This document shows positions 8,475-16,225 of a DNA stretch of 64,000 nucleotides, piece by piece; the stretch's first letter is position 1, and the number at the start of each line of letters is the position of its first letter. The notes under the pieces were generated by a model. It was not told where the DNA came from and ran no database searches. It was given only the letters and a program-made list of their open reading frames with translations. The position numbers and the translations under genes were made by a program. Origin of the DNA: Algoriphagus litoralis (lineage in GTDB: Bacteria > Bacteroidota > Bacteroidia > Cytophagales > Cyclobacteriaceae); assembly GCF_003259255.1 (NCBI RefSeq), contig NZ_QGOL01000006.1, positions 124,001 to 188,000 on the forward strand. Reading direction: 5' to 3'.

Positions 8475-9983
8475 TTAACCGGCAAGGCCGGATTTAAGTA
8501 ATTCATTCAGTTTGGACTCCCAGTTTGCATAAGCTTCCTGGTAGGGTTGGTTGAAGGTCGGATTGGGCTCCAAGGTTTCCAATAGACTTAATCCCTGAAA
8601 GGCTTCAGCCTCGGATCCAAACACTCCGGCTCCAATTCCTGCCCCTCGTGCTGCACCTTGAGCCCCATCGGTATCGTAGAGCTCAAGATTGACCTGGTTC
8701 ATCTGAACGAAGGTCTTGCGGAATAGCGGACTTAAGAACATATTCGCTTTTCCTGCTTTGACAGTCTGAAGGTTCATTCCCATGTCTTTCATGATCCGAA
8801 AACCATAAGTCAAGGAGGCTACGATCCCTTCTTGGGCTGCGCGAACCACGTGCTTTTTGTCATGCTTGAGTAAGTCCAAGCCGAGCAAATGCGCTCCAAC
8901 AGATTTGTTTTGCATTATTCGCTCTACTCCATTCCCAAATGGAATAAATGTCAGCCCATCGGATCCAATCGGTGCTCCTCCACCCATGGCATTCATTTCT
9001 TCATAGGAAATCCACTTGCCTCCCATGACTTTTTTAAGCCAGGAATTGAGAATTCCTGTGCCATTTACACAAAGTAAAACACCATAAGAAGGTCTTTTCT
9101 TTGAATGGTTGACATGGACGAAGGTATTGACTCGAGAGTGCGGATCGTAAAGCGGTGTATCACAGACCCCATAGACCGTTCCTGAGGTTCCAGCAGTAGT
9201 GGCCAGTTCACCAGGTTTTAATACCTGAAGGGAGAAGGCATTGTTAGGCTGATCCCCTGCTCGGTAAGAAATCGGAACCCCTACTTCGAGTCCGGTTTCC
9301 TTAGATCCTTGGGCGTTCACTTTTCCCTGAACAGAAAAAGAAGGCACTGCCTGAGGAATCCAAGCTTTGGGAATCTCCATCTGCTTCAGAAGCTTATCGC
9401 TTAAGCCGTTGTCTTTGAAATCCCAGAAAATCCCTTCCGAAAGACCCGTTTCAGAAGTCAAAATCTCCCCGCTGAGTTTCATCGCGATGAAATCTCCCGG
9501 AAGCATGATTTTATGGATTTTCGCAGCCACCTCTGGCTGATTTTCGATTACCCATCTAAGTTTGGAAGCCGTGAAATTCCCGGGAGAATTCAGCAAATGT
9601 GGCAGACAATAGTCCTTTCCCAAGAATTTGAAGGCCTTTTCTCCGATCTCAACCGAGCGGCTATCGCACCAGATGATCGACGGCCTTAGGACTTTTTGAT
9701 CTTTGTCCACACAGACCAAGCCATGCATCTGATAGGCGATCCCGATGCCTTTGAGTTCTCCTTTTTTAATGGCGGCTTTTTGGTGGACATAAGCTATGGT
9801 CTCCTTGACATATTTCCACCACATTTCAGGGTCCTGCTCTGCCCAGCCTGTTTGCGGAGCATTCATTGGCATTTCTTCTTCGGGAAAAGCCTTTGAGGCA
9901 ATGGACTTGCCTGTGGTAGCATCGAGTAAAGAAGCTTTCACCGATGAGCTACCGATATCAAGCCCTAAAAGCAATTTTCTCAT
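8475..9983 (-). CDS. xylB: Xylulokinase
   Basis: Phosphorylates D-xylulose to xylulose 5-phosphate, feeding the pentose phosphate pathway. The 502-residue FGGY-type kinase has the N-terminal phosphate-binding loop GLDIGSSSVKASLLD, the substrate-side motif GWAEQDPEMWWK at about residue 47, the AGDQPNNAF region, and the nucleotide-binding AGTSGTVYG at about residue 265. It lies 9 bp after the symporter and 36 bp before xylA on the same strand, so uptake, isomerisation and phosphorylation are transcribed together. Among FGGY kinases the adjacency to xylA makes xylulose the expected substrate. Confidence 0.95.
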   Translation of the reverse strand: MRKLLLGLDIGSSSVKASLLDATTGKSIASKAFPEEEMPMNAPQTGWAEQDPEMWWKYVKETIAYVHQKAAIKKGELKGIGIAYQMHGLVCVDKDQKVLRPSIIWCDSRSVEIGEKAFKFLGKDYCLPHLLNSPGNFTASKLRWVIENQPEVAAKIHKIMLPGDFIAMKLSGEILTSETGLSEGIFWDFKDNGLSDKLLKQMEIPKAWIPQAVPSFSVQGKVNAQGSKETGLEVGVPISYRAGDQPNNAFSLQVLKPGELATTAGTSGTVYGVCDTPLYDPHSRVNTFVHVNHSKKRPSYGVLLCVNGTGILNSWLKKVMGGKWISYEEMNAMGGGAPIGSDGLTFIPFGNGVERIMQNKSVGAHLLGLDLLKHDKKHVVRAAQEGIVASLTYGFRIMKDMGMNLQTVKAGKANMFLSPLFRKTFVQMNQVNLELYDTDGAQGAARGAGIGAGVFGSEAEAFQGLSLLETLEPNPTFNQPYQEAYANWESKLNELLKSGLAG

Positions 9984-9992
9984 AATTTAGTA

Positions 9993-11636
9993 TTACCAGA
10001 ATATGGTGTAAAGTCCTGCAATTATCCCTGCGATCAGGATCGCTCCAATTTTAAATCCGGTCGAGGTCTTGAACAATTCCGCATCGACTTCGATGCTGTT
10101 GGGATGATCTTTTCCTTTGCCTTCGACTAAGCTGATGATGATCATCAAGGCTGCCAGTACCAGGAATACAATCCCCATTCGATCTAGGAATGGCAAAAGC
10201 GGAAAAGCAATTTTAAGTACAACAGAAAGCGGAATACTCAAGGCTGCTCCCACAAGAGCGGCATTGGATGTGGTTTTTTTCCAGAAAACTCCAAAAGCGA
10301 AAATCGCAAATACCCCAGGGCTGATGAACCCGGTGTATTCCTGAATGAACTGAAAGGCCTGATCCAATTGCCCTAATGCCGGGGCTACAATAGCAGCAAT
10401 GATAAACGCAACCACTGCAGTGATCCGGCCTACTCTTACCTGATTGGTTTCAGAGGAGTTTTTGCCGAAATATTTGCTATAAATATCCATGGTGAAAATA
10501 GTAGAGGTACTATTAGCCATGGAAGCAAGTGAGGAAACAATTGCTGCTGTGAGCGCAGCAAATGCCAAACCTTTTAACCCGGTAGGTAAAACTTGAAGCA
10601 AAGTGGGATATGCCCGGTCAGACTTGATCAAACCGGTAACTGGATCTTTCATAGATTCCATAAAGCCGGCATCAATTCCATTATTCACAATTACTAAAGC
10701 AGCAATACCGGGAATGACCACGATCAAAGGCATCAAAAGCTTAAGAAAACCTGCGAAAATCATCCCTTTTTGGGCTTCATCCAAGCTCTTGGCTGCGAGA
10801 GCCCGCTGGGTGATATACTGGTTGAATCCCCAATAGCTCAAATTGGTAATCCACATTCCGCCGATCAAAACAGACAATCCAGGCAATTCCAGATACGCGT
10901 CTTTTGTCCCACCTTTTCCGTCAGGAATCATCATTTCACCTTTACTTAGAATCATGGAGAAATGGCCCGGCACTTCTTTTCTAAGAATCCCCAATCCTTC
11001 CCATGCATTACCGCTTCCAACCATTTGCAAAGCAATGTAGGTAGTAGCCAAGCCTCCGGCAATCAAGAAAACAACCTGTACTACATCTGTCCAGGCCACA
11101 GCTTTGAGTCCACCGTAAATCGAATAAATCATCGCAAAGAGAGCCAAACCTATGATGCCATAGGTCATCGGCACATTCAGAATCGTATTCAAACTAAGCG
11201 CTCCCAAGTAGAGCACCGAAGTCAGGTTCACAAAAACATACAAAAGGAGCCAGAAAACGGCCATCGTTGTGCGTACGCGTGTATCGTATCGATCTAGTAG
11301 GAATCCCGGCATGGTATAGATGCCCTTTTTCATGTAGACTGGCAAAAAGAAAATCGCCACCACCAATAAGGTAGCCGCAGCCATCCATTCGTAGGTAGAA
11401 ATTGCAAGTCCCAGTGCGAATCCTGAACCTGACATCCCGATAAACTGCTCAGCAGAAATATTGGATGCAATCAAGGAAGCACCTACTGCCCACCAAGGAA
11501 GGGCTTTGGACGCAAGGAAATAATCTGAGGAGTTTTTGACGTGGCCTTTTTTCTCTCTAGAGACAAATATGCCCATTCCAATAATGAGGAAACAATAGCC
11601 AAAGAAGACTACTAAATCAATTGGTTCTAATAGCAT
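9993..11636 (-). CDS. Sodium/sugar symporter (SSS/SGLT family), probably xylose
   Basis: A 547-residue polytopic membrane protein of the sodium:solute symporter family, with about 14 predicted hydrophobic helices. The first helices read LVVFFGYCFLIIGMGIFVS, then the family region SSDYFLASKALPWWAVGAS and SNISAEQFIGMSGSG, which is close to SGLT-type sugar carriers. A hydrophilic loop with KGGTKDAYLEL lies mid-protein. It is the first gene of the leftward xyl operon (9 bp to xylB), so it most likely imports xylose with Na+. A LacI-type palindrome lies about 90 bp upstream. Family is certain; substrate is inferred from the operon. Confidence 0.9.
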   Translation of the reverse strand: MLLEPIDLVVFFGYCFLIIGMGIFVSREKKGHVKNSSDYFLASKALPWWAVGASLIASNISAEQFIGMSGSGFALGLAISTYEWMAAATLLVVAIFFLPVYMKKGIYTMPGFLLDRYDTRVRTTMAVFWLLLYVFVNLTSVLYLGALSLNTILNVPMTYGIIGLALFAMIYSIYGGLKAVAWTDVVQVVFLIAGGLATTYIALQMVGSGNAWEGLGILRKEVPGHFSMILSKGEMMIPDGKGGTKDAYLELPGLSVLIGGMWITNLSYWGFNQYITQRALAAKSLDEAQKGMIFAGFLKLLMPLIVVIPGIAALVIVNNGIDAGFMESMKDPVTGLIKSDRAYPTLLQVLPTGLKGLAFAALTAAIVSSLASMANSTSTIFTMDIYSKYFGKNSSETNQVRVGRITAVVAFIIAAIVAPALGQLDQAFQFIQEYTGFISPGVFAIFAFGVFWKKTTSNAALVGAALSIPLSVVLKIAFPLLPFLDRMGIVFLVLAALMIIISLVEGKGKDHPNSIEVDAELFKTSTGFKIGAILIAGIIAGLYTIFW

Positions 11637-11707
11637 GGAGATAGGTTGATTGAGGGTTTTGGGTAATGATAGGTATTTGTAGTTTAAATTTTACAAATTA
11701 AGGTCGA

Positions 11708-11739
11708 TAAAGATAAGAGTTTGATGCAAACGTCTGCAT
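11708..11739 (-). promoter_or_regulatory. Candidate LacI-type operator and promoter of the xyl operon
   Basis: The 16-bp element at 11724-11739, read on the minus strand, is ATGCAGACGTTTGCAT, an inverted repeat ATGCA-N-ACGT-N-TGCAT with one imperfect pair. The central CG and TGCA arms are the classic shape of a LacI-family operator. A -7-like TATCTTTA lies at 11715-11708, putting the palindrome over the -33 region. No LacI gene is in the window, so the regulator is unknown. Seen directly: the palindrome and its position. Inferred: its function. Confidence 0.5.
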
Positions 11740-11761
11740 AAAAAAAAAGAACCGAATGATT

Positions 11762-12565
11762 TTATTCAAAAATTTCGGAAAGAGGATCCCATCTTTCAGT
11801 AGAAAATTCTAAAGAATCGATTTTTTCCAAATAACTAATACCCGTTACATTGGATACCCATACTTGATCGGCTTTGAGCAGATCGTTTGGACCGAAAATA
11901 CCCTCCATGATCAAGCGGGGTATTTTACTCAAAATTGCCCTTCTCCCTACTCCATCTATCCCCCCACAGCTCAGTGAAGGTGTAAAAACCTTATTCCCTT
12001 TGCGCCAGAAAATATTCGATGCGCAAGCTTCCGCTACTTTCCCCGTGTAATCAAGTAAAATCAATTCATCCAATCCCCGCTCAATTCGCTCCTGTCCAGC
12101 CATCACGTAGGGAAGTGCGCTTAGCGTTTTGAATGGACTCCAAGGCGAAGGGTAGAGTGAAACCTGTTCAGAAAAAGAAGATTGGGATTTCACCAGAGGA
12201 GCAAGGGTAAGTTTTTGAATCTGAAGGGTCTGGATGCCGACTTTTGATTCAGGAGTATATTTTCCGGTACCTGCTCTGAAAATATTCCAGCGAATTCGGA
12301 GATTTTGTCCTGCAAAATATTCCAAAATCCAGGATTCAAGTCGCTCCAGGGATGAATGTGGAATTTCTAGTTTTAATACTTCCAGTCCTCGTTTCAGTCG
12401 ATCAATATGGTATCCGAAAAATTTGATTTTTTCTCCACCAAAAACCATCGTCTCAAATAATCCGTCACCAAAATTCATCGCCCGATTGGGGATGGAGATC
12501 TGATCGATTTTTTGCCAATCAGGATCTGTAAATAAATAAGTGTAAACTGTATCAGTTTCGCTCAT
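11762..12565 (-). CDS. Class IV PLP aminotransferase (PabC/IlvE-like)
   Basis: A fold-type IV PLP enzyme of the branched-chain aminotransferase / aminodeoxychorismate lyase family. Visible are IPNRAMNFGDGLFETM near the N-terminus, the probable PLP lysine in SPFKTLSALPYV, the glutamate region LDYTGKVAEACASNIFW, and SCGGIDGVGRRAIL where most relatives have GILxGxTR. At 267 residues it is closer to PabC-type lyases than to IlvE (~300+). I chose ATG 12565 because the longer frame begins with TTG at 12604 and adds 13 non-conserved residues. It is divergent from sdaAB and no folate genes are adjacent, so lyase versus transaminase cannot be settled here. Confidence 0.8.
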   Translation of the reverse strand: MSETDTVYTYLFTDPDWQKIDQISIPNRAMNFGDGLFETMVFGGEKIKFFGYHIDRLKRGLEVLKLEIPHSSLERLESWILEYFAGQNLRIRWNIFRAGTGKYTPESKVGIQTLQIQKLTLAPLVKSQSSFSEQVSLYPSPWSPFKTLSALPYVMAGQERIERGLDELILLDYTGKVAEACASNIFWRKGNKVFTPSLSCGGIDGVGRRAILSKIPRLIMEGIFGPNDLLKADQVWVSNVTGISYLEKIDSLEFSTERWDPLSEIFE

Positions 12566-12730
12566 AAAAGTGTCCGTATTCGTCCACAAATAAAATTTGT
12601 TCAATTACCGTAATGTTAAAAGTAGCAAACAAAACCACCTTTGGAGGCTTCCACCGCTAAAACAAACTGAAAAATACCTTAATCTTGAATTTAGTATCGT
12701 GTTAGCATTAAAATTGGTGAAAAGGTACCC

Positions 12731-13408
12731 ATGGCAAACAAAAGTAGTGTATTTGATATGATCGGTCCTGTGATGATTGGCCCTTCATCCTCACATACTG
12801 CCGGAGTGGTCAGAATCGCCCGAGCGGCTATTCGGATTTTGGGCGGAACTCCCGATGAAGCAGAGATTACCTTCTATAACTCCTTTGCAAGGACGTATGA
12901 AGGACATGGAAGCGACAGAGCTATTTTGGGGGGCTTGATGGATTTTAAGACCGACGACTCACGAATCAAGAACGCCATCGAGATTGCAGGAGAGAAAGGC
13001 CTCATTTACAAGTTTAAATCCATCGGCAACTCATCGATCCATCACCCAAATACGATCAAACTTAATCTCAAAAAGGGTATGCGTCAGATCGAGGTGGTGG
13101 GTGAAAGCTTGGGAGGTGGCGTGATAAATATTGCTGAATTGGATGGCTTTACCGCCAACTTCTCGGCCCAAAATCACACGCTAATCATCAAAGCGGGTGA
13201 TATTTCCGGTGCAATTGCCTTCATTTCAGGTGTAATTGCACAGGAAAAAACCAATATTGCGACGATGTCGGTTTCCCGAAAAGGAAAAAACGATGTAGCT
13301 TGCCATGTAATCGAAATGGATTCTGGCATCCGGGAGATCACGACTGAATACCTCAAATCACTTCCCTGGATCTCTGAATTAATCTACATTCCAGATATTG
13401 ATTTGTAA
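12731..13408 (+). CDS. sdaAB: L-serine dehydratase, beta subunit
   Basis: Beta subunit of the Fe-S L-serine dehydratase, which deaminates serine to pyruvate and ammonia together with an alpha subunit that carries the cluster. The N-terminal signature MIGPVMIGPSSSHTAG is diagnostic, followed by the NxFARTYEGHGSDRA region; the C-terminal 70 residues form an ACT-like domain (NIATMSVSRKGKNDVACHVI), the usual place for serine sensing. At 225 residues it is a stand-alone beta subunit rather than a single-chain enzyme. The alpha subunit is not in this window; the next gene, 36 bp on, is a TolC-type protein. Confidence 0.92.
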   Translation: MANKSSVFDMIGPVMIGPSSSHTAGVVRIARAAIRILGGTPDEAEITFYNSFARTYEGHGSDRAILGGLMDFKTDDSRIKNAIEIAGEKGLIYKFKSIGNSSIHHPNTIKLNLKKGMRQIEVVGESLGGGVINIAELDGFTANFSAQNHTLIIKAGDISGAIAFISGVIAQEKTNIATMSVSRKGKNDVACHVIEMDSGIREITTEYLKSLPWISELIYIPDIDL

Positions 13409-13444
13409 GAATCTTATAATTAACTCAAACTAAACCAGCCAAAT

Positions 13445-14797
13445 ATGAAGAAAATTTTTCTTGGAGCTATTTTGACTGTATGCTTGGCACTTATCAGCGA
13501 AGCTCAGGTCCAAAACTACGAAGGGCCTTACACCTTAGAGCAATGCGTTGAAATAGCTTTATCAAACAATTTGACTCTCAAGAGAACCGAATTGAATCAA
13601 CAGATCACTGAGGCAAATCTTCTGGAAAGTCAAGGACAGCGAATCCCCTCGCTTTCAGTTGGAGGTAGCGCAAGTTATCGTTGGGGTCGATCACTCAACC
13701 CGGTAACCAACCTCTATGAAACCAATGAATTGATCACATTCAATCCATTTGCAGATGCTAGGATTACTGTTTTCAATGGAATGAGAAATACCAATACCAT
13801 TGCGCAGTCTAGGATTGACCTAGAAGCCGGGCTATTGGATATAGAGGCAAGCAAAAATCAAATTTCGCTGGATATCATTAACCAGTTTATCAATGTGGTC
13901 TTCAATCGGGAGCAGGTAAAAATTGCGGAAAATCAACTCAAAACCTCCGAAGAACAACTCGAGCGAACCAAAAAATTGGTGCAGGCGGGTACTTTGGCAG
14001 TGGCGGAGCAACTTGATCTACAATCCACCACTTCTACCAACCGGGTCGAAGTCATCAATGCCAAGAATAACCTTCGCCTCGCCAAATTAAATTTAGCTCA
14101 AGCGATGCAGATTCCTTTTACAGAGGATTTTGATGTGATAGAGCCTGAATTTGAGATTAATGAATCTTTAATGGCGACTGAAGACGCTAAAAAAATCTAT
14201 GATGTAGCGGTGGACATCATGCCGGAGATTCAGTCAGCTACCAAAAAAGCTGAAAGTGCTGAGCTGGGTACTAAGATCGCTAAAGCAGGATTTTACCCGC
14301 AGTTGTCGATCAGTGGTAACGTTTTCTCCAACTTTGCCGATCAGCCTAAAAATAACATGGCAAATTTTGACCCTTTCAGTGATCAAATGAGAAATAACCT
14401 CTCGCAATCTTTGGGAGCTTCGCTTAATATTCCGCTTTTCTCCAATTTCTCCAATCGGGCCTCAGTGCAACGAGCCAGAGCACAGTATCAGATTAGCCAA
14501 ATCGCAGAAATTGAAGCTAAAAACCAACTCAGACAGGATATTGAAACGGCTTATAACCAAGCTTTAGCTGCAGAGGAAACTTTTGAAGCGACCGGATTGA
14601 GGGTACAAAGCCTTCAGGAATCTTTCCGGGTTGCCCAGCAGCGATTTGATCTCGGTGCAATCAACTCTGTGGATTTCCAAGTCGCTCAAAACAACCTGTT
14701 TAACGCTCAAGCCGACCTGCTAAACGCAAAATACACCTACATCTTTAGAGTAAAAGTACTTGACTTCTATCTCGGTAACCCCATCAACTTAAACTAA
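13445..14797 (+). CDS. TolC-family outer membrane efflux protein
   Basis: The 450-residue protein has a signal peptide (MKKIFLGAILTVCLALISEAQ) and two copies of the outer-membrane efflux protein helical hairpin. The first covers about residues 25-230 (GPYTLEQCVEIALSNNLTLK, then long coiled-coil helices) and the second about 245-445 (ETAYNQALAAEETFEA, RFDLGAINSVDFQVAQNN). Such proteins trimerise into the outer-membrane channel of tripartite export systems. It is 3 bp before the membrane fusion protein gene on the same strand and clearly pairs with it. No pump follows, so the exported substrate is not known. Confidence 0.93.
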   Translation: MKKIFLGAILTVCLALISEAQVQNYEGPYTLEQCVEIALSNNLTLKRTELNQQITEANLLESQGQRIPSLSVGGSASYRWGRSLNPVTNLYETNELITFNPFADARITVFNGMRNTNTIAQSRIDLEAGLLDIEASKNQISLDIINQFINVVFNREQVKIAENQLKTSEEQLERTKKLVQAGTLAVAEQLDLQSTTSTNRVEVINAKNNLRLAKLNLAQAMQIPFTEDFDVIEPEFEINESLMATEDAKKIYDVAVDIMPEIQSATKKAESAELGTKIAKAGFYPQLSISGNVFSNFADQPKNNMANFDPFSDQMRNNLSQSLGASLNIPLFSNFSNRASVQRARAQYQISQIAEIEAKNQLRQDIETAYNQALAAEETFEATGLRVQSLQESFRVAQQRFDLGAINSVDFQVAQNNLFNAQADLLNAKYTYIFRVKVLDFYLGNPINLN

Positions 14798-14800
14798 ATC

Positions 14801-16123
14801 ATGGCTGCTAAAAAGTCCAATAAACTCTTGTATTACCTACTGGGAGCAGTAGGCCTTATCATTGTCATTGCCATCATAGGCAGATCCGCCGGATGGATCG
14901 GGGGAGTCAAAGAAAAGGAAGTAGAATTTGCTACTGTTAAAAAGACGACTATCATCGAAAAAGTCAGTGCCTCAGGTGAGATTCAGCCTGAAGTAGAAGT
15001 GAAACTTTCCCCGGATGTGGCAGGTGAAATCATCGAACTCAATGTGGCAGAGGGTGATTCAGTGGAGATGGGTAGACTTCTGGTGAAAATCCGCCCTGAT
15101 AACTTTGTGTCAGCCCTCGAGCGAAGCCGCGCGAACCTCAATCAGCAAATGGCAAACCTTGCTCAAACCAAAGCAGCCCTTCAGCGATCAGAGGCCCAAT
15201 TCACACAAGCTGAATTGAACTTCAACAGACAAAAAGGTCTCTATGAGCAAAAAGTTATTTCAGACGCAGATTTTGAAACTGCCCGGGCAAACTACATCAC
15301 CGCGGAAAAAGATCTGGAAGCGGCAAAACAGAATGTGATTGCCTCTGAATTCATTGTGAAAAGTTCCCAGGCTTCAGTCAATGAAGCTGCCGAAAACCTA
15401 CGGTTGACTAATGTAAACTCACCTGTTTCCGGTATCGTATCCAGCCTTTTGGTTGAGCAGGGAGAGCGTGTCGTGGGTACACAGCAAATGGCCGGTACCG
15501 AAATGATGACCATCGCAGACCTTTCCAAAATGGAAGTTCGGGTGGATGTTAATGAAAATGACATCGTTCGCCTGAGCTTAGGAGACACGACTTTGATCGA
15601 TGTGGATTCCTATTCCAATCTGAACAAGAAATTCAAAGGCATCGTGACCAGTATTGCCAATACTGCGAATACAAAAACTTCGGCTGATGCTGTAACTGAA
15701 TTCAAAGTAAAAATCAGAATTCTCAATAGCTCTTACGAAGACTTGGTAAAAGCAGGAAACAAGTATCCATTCCGTCCAGGTATGACTGCCTCTGTGGAAA
15801 TCCTTACCACATCCAAAAGTGATGCGCTAGCCATCCCGCTAGCTGCTGTCACGACCAGAGAAACTCAAGTGGATACCCTTGCAGGTGGTACTACTAGAAA
15901 TAAAGAACTTGTTTTCGTGAGTGAAAACGGAATCGCAAAGCTCAGGACTGTAAAAACAGGTATCTCTGATTATGAAAACATCGAGATTCTTGAAGGCCTG
16001 AAAGAAGGAGAAGAAATTATTTCAGGACCTTATTTCACTGTCAGTAAAGAACTGAAAGAAGGTGATGCAGTAAAGAAAATGGGAGGAAGCGCTCCCAAGA
16101 CTGAGACACCTCCTGCTAATTAA
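14801..16123 (+). CDS. HlyD/MacA-type periplasmic adaptor (membrane fusion protein)
   Basis: The 440-residue adaptor has an N-terminal membrane anchor (LLYYLLGAVGLIIVIAIIG, about residues 9-27) followed by the biotinyl-lipoyl-like half domain (VSASGEIQPEVEVKLSPDVA), an alpha-helical hairpin of about 100 residues rich in Gln, Ala and Glu, the second lipoyl half (NVNSPVSGIVSSLLVEQGERV), a beta-barrel domain and a membrane-proximal domain. It would bridge an inner-membrane pump to the TolC partner 3 bp upstream. MacA-like adaptors usually sit beside an ABC permease and ATPase; here a strong terminator follows instead. Family certain, pump partner missing from the locus. Confidence 0.92.
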   Translation: MAAKKSNKLLYYLLGAVGLIIVIAIIGRSAGWIGGVKEKEVEFATVKKTTIIEKVSASGEIQPEVEVKLSPDVAGEIIELNVAEGDSVEMGRLLVKIRPDNFVSALERSRANLNQQMANLAQTKAALQRSEAQFTQAELNFNRQKGLYEQKVISDADFETARANYITAEKDLEAAKQNVIASEFIVKSSQASVNEAAENLRLTNVNSPVSGIVSSLLVEQGERVVGTQQMAGTEMMTIADLSKMEVRVDVNENDIVRLSLGDTTLIDVDSYSNLNKKFKGIVTSIANTANTKTSADAVTEFKVKIRILNSSYEDLVKAGNKYPFRPGMTASVEILTTSKSDALAIPLAAVTTRETQVDTLAGGTTRNKELVFVSENGIAKLRTVKTGISDYENIEILEGLKEGEEIISGPYFTVSKELKEGDAVKKMGGSAPKTETPPAN

Positions 16124-16142
16124 ACCTGTCAACTAGCTAAGA

Positions 16143-16177
16143 AGCCCGTGATGAAGATTCATCACGGGCTTTTTTTA
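16143..16177 (+). terminator. Strong intrinsic terminator after the efflux genes
   Basis: A perfect 12-bp stem (16143-16154 AGCCCGTGATGA with 16159-16170 TCATCACGGGCT, loop AGAT) runs straight into TTTTTT. It lies 20 bp after the adaptor stop codon and closes the sdaAB-tolC-adaptor run. Confidence 0.95.
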
Positions 16178-16225
16178 TGATGTGAAAACCGGTGTCCATT
16201 TTCCCCAGTAAACTTGACGATCATC

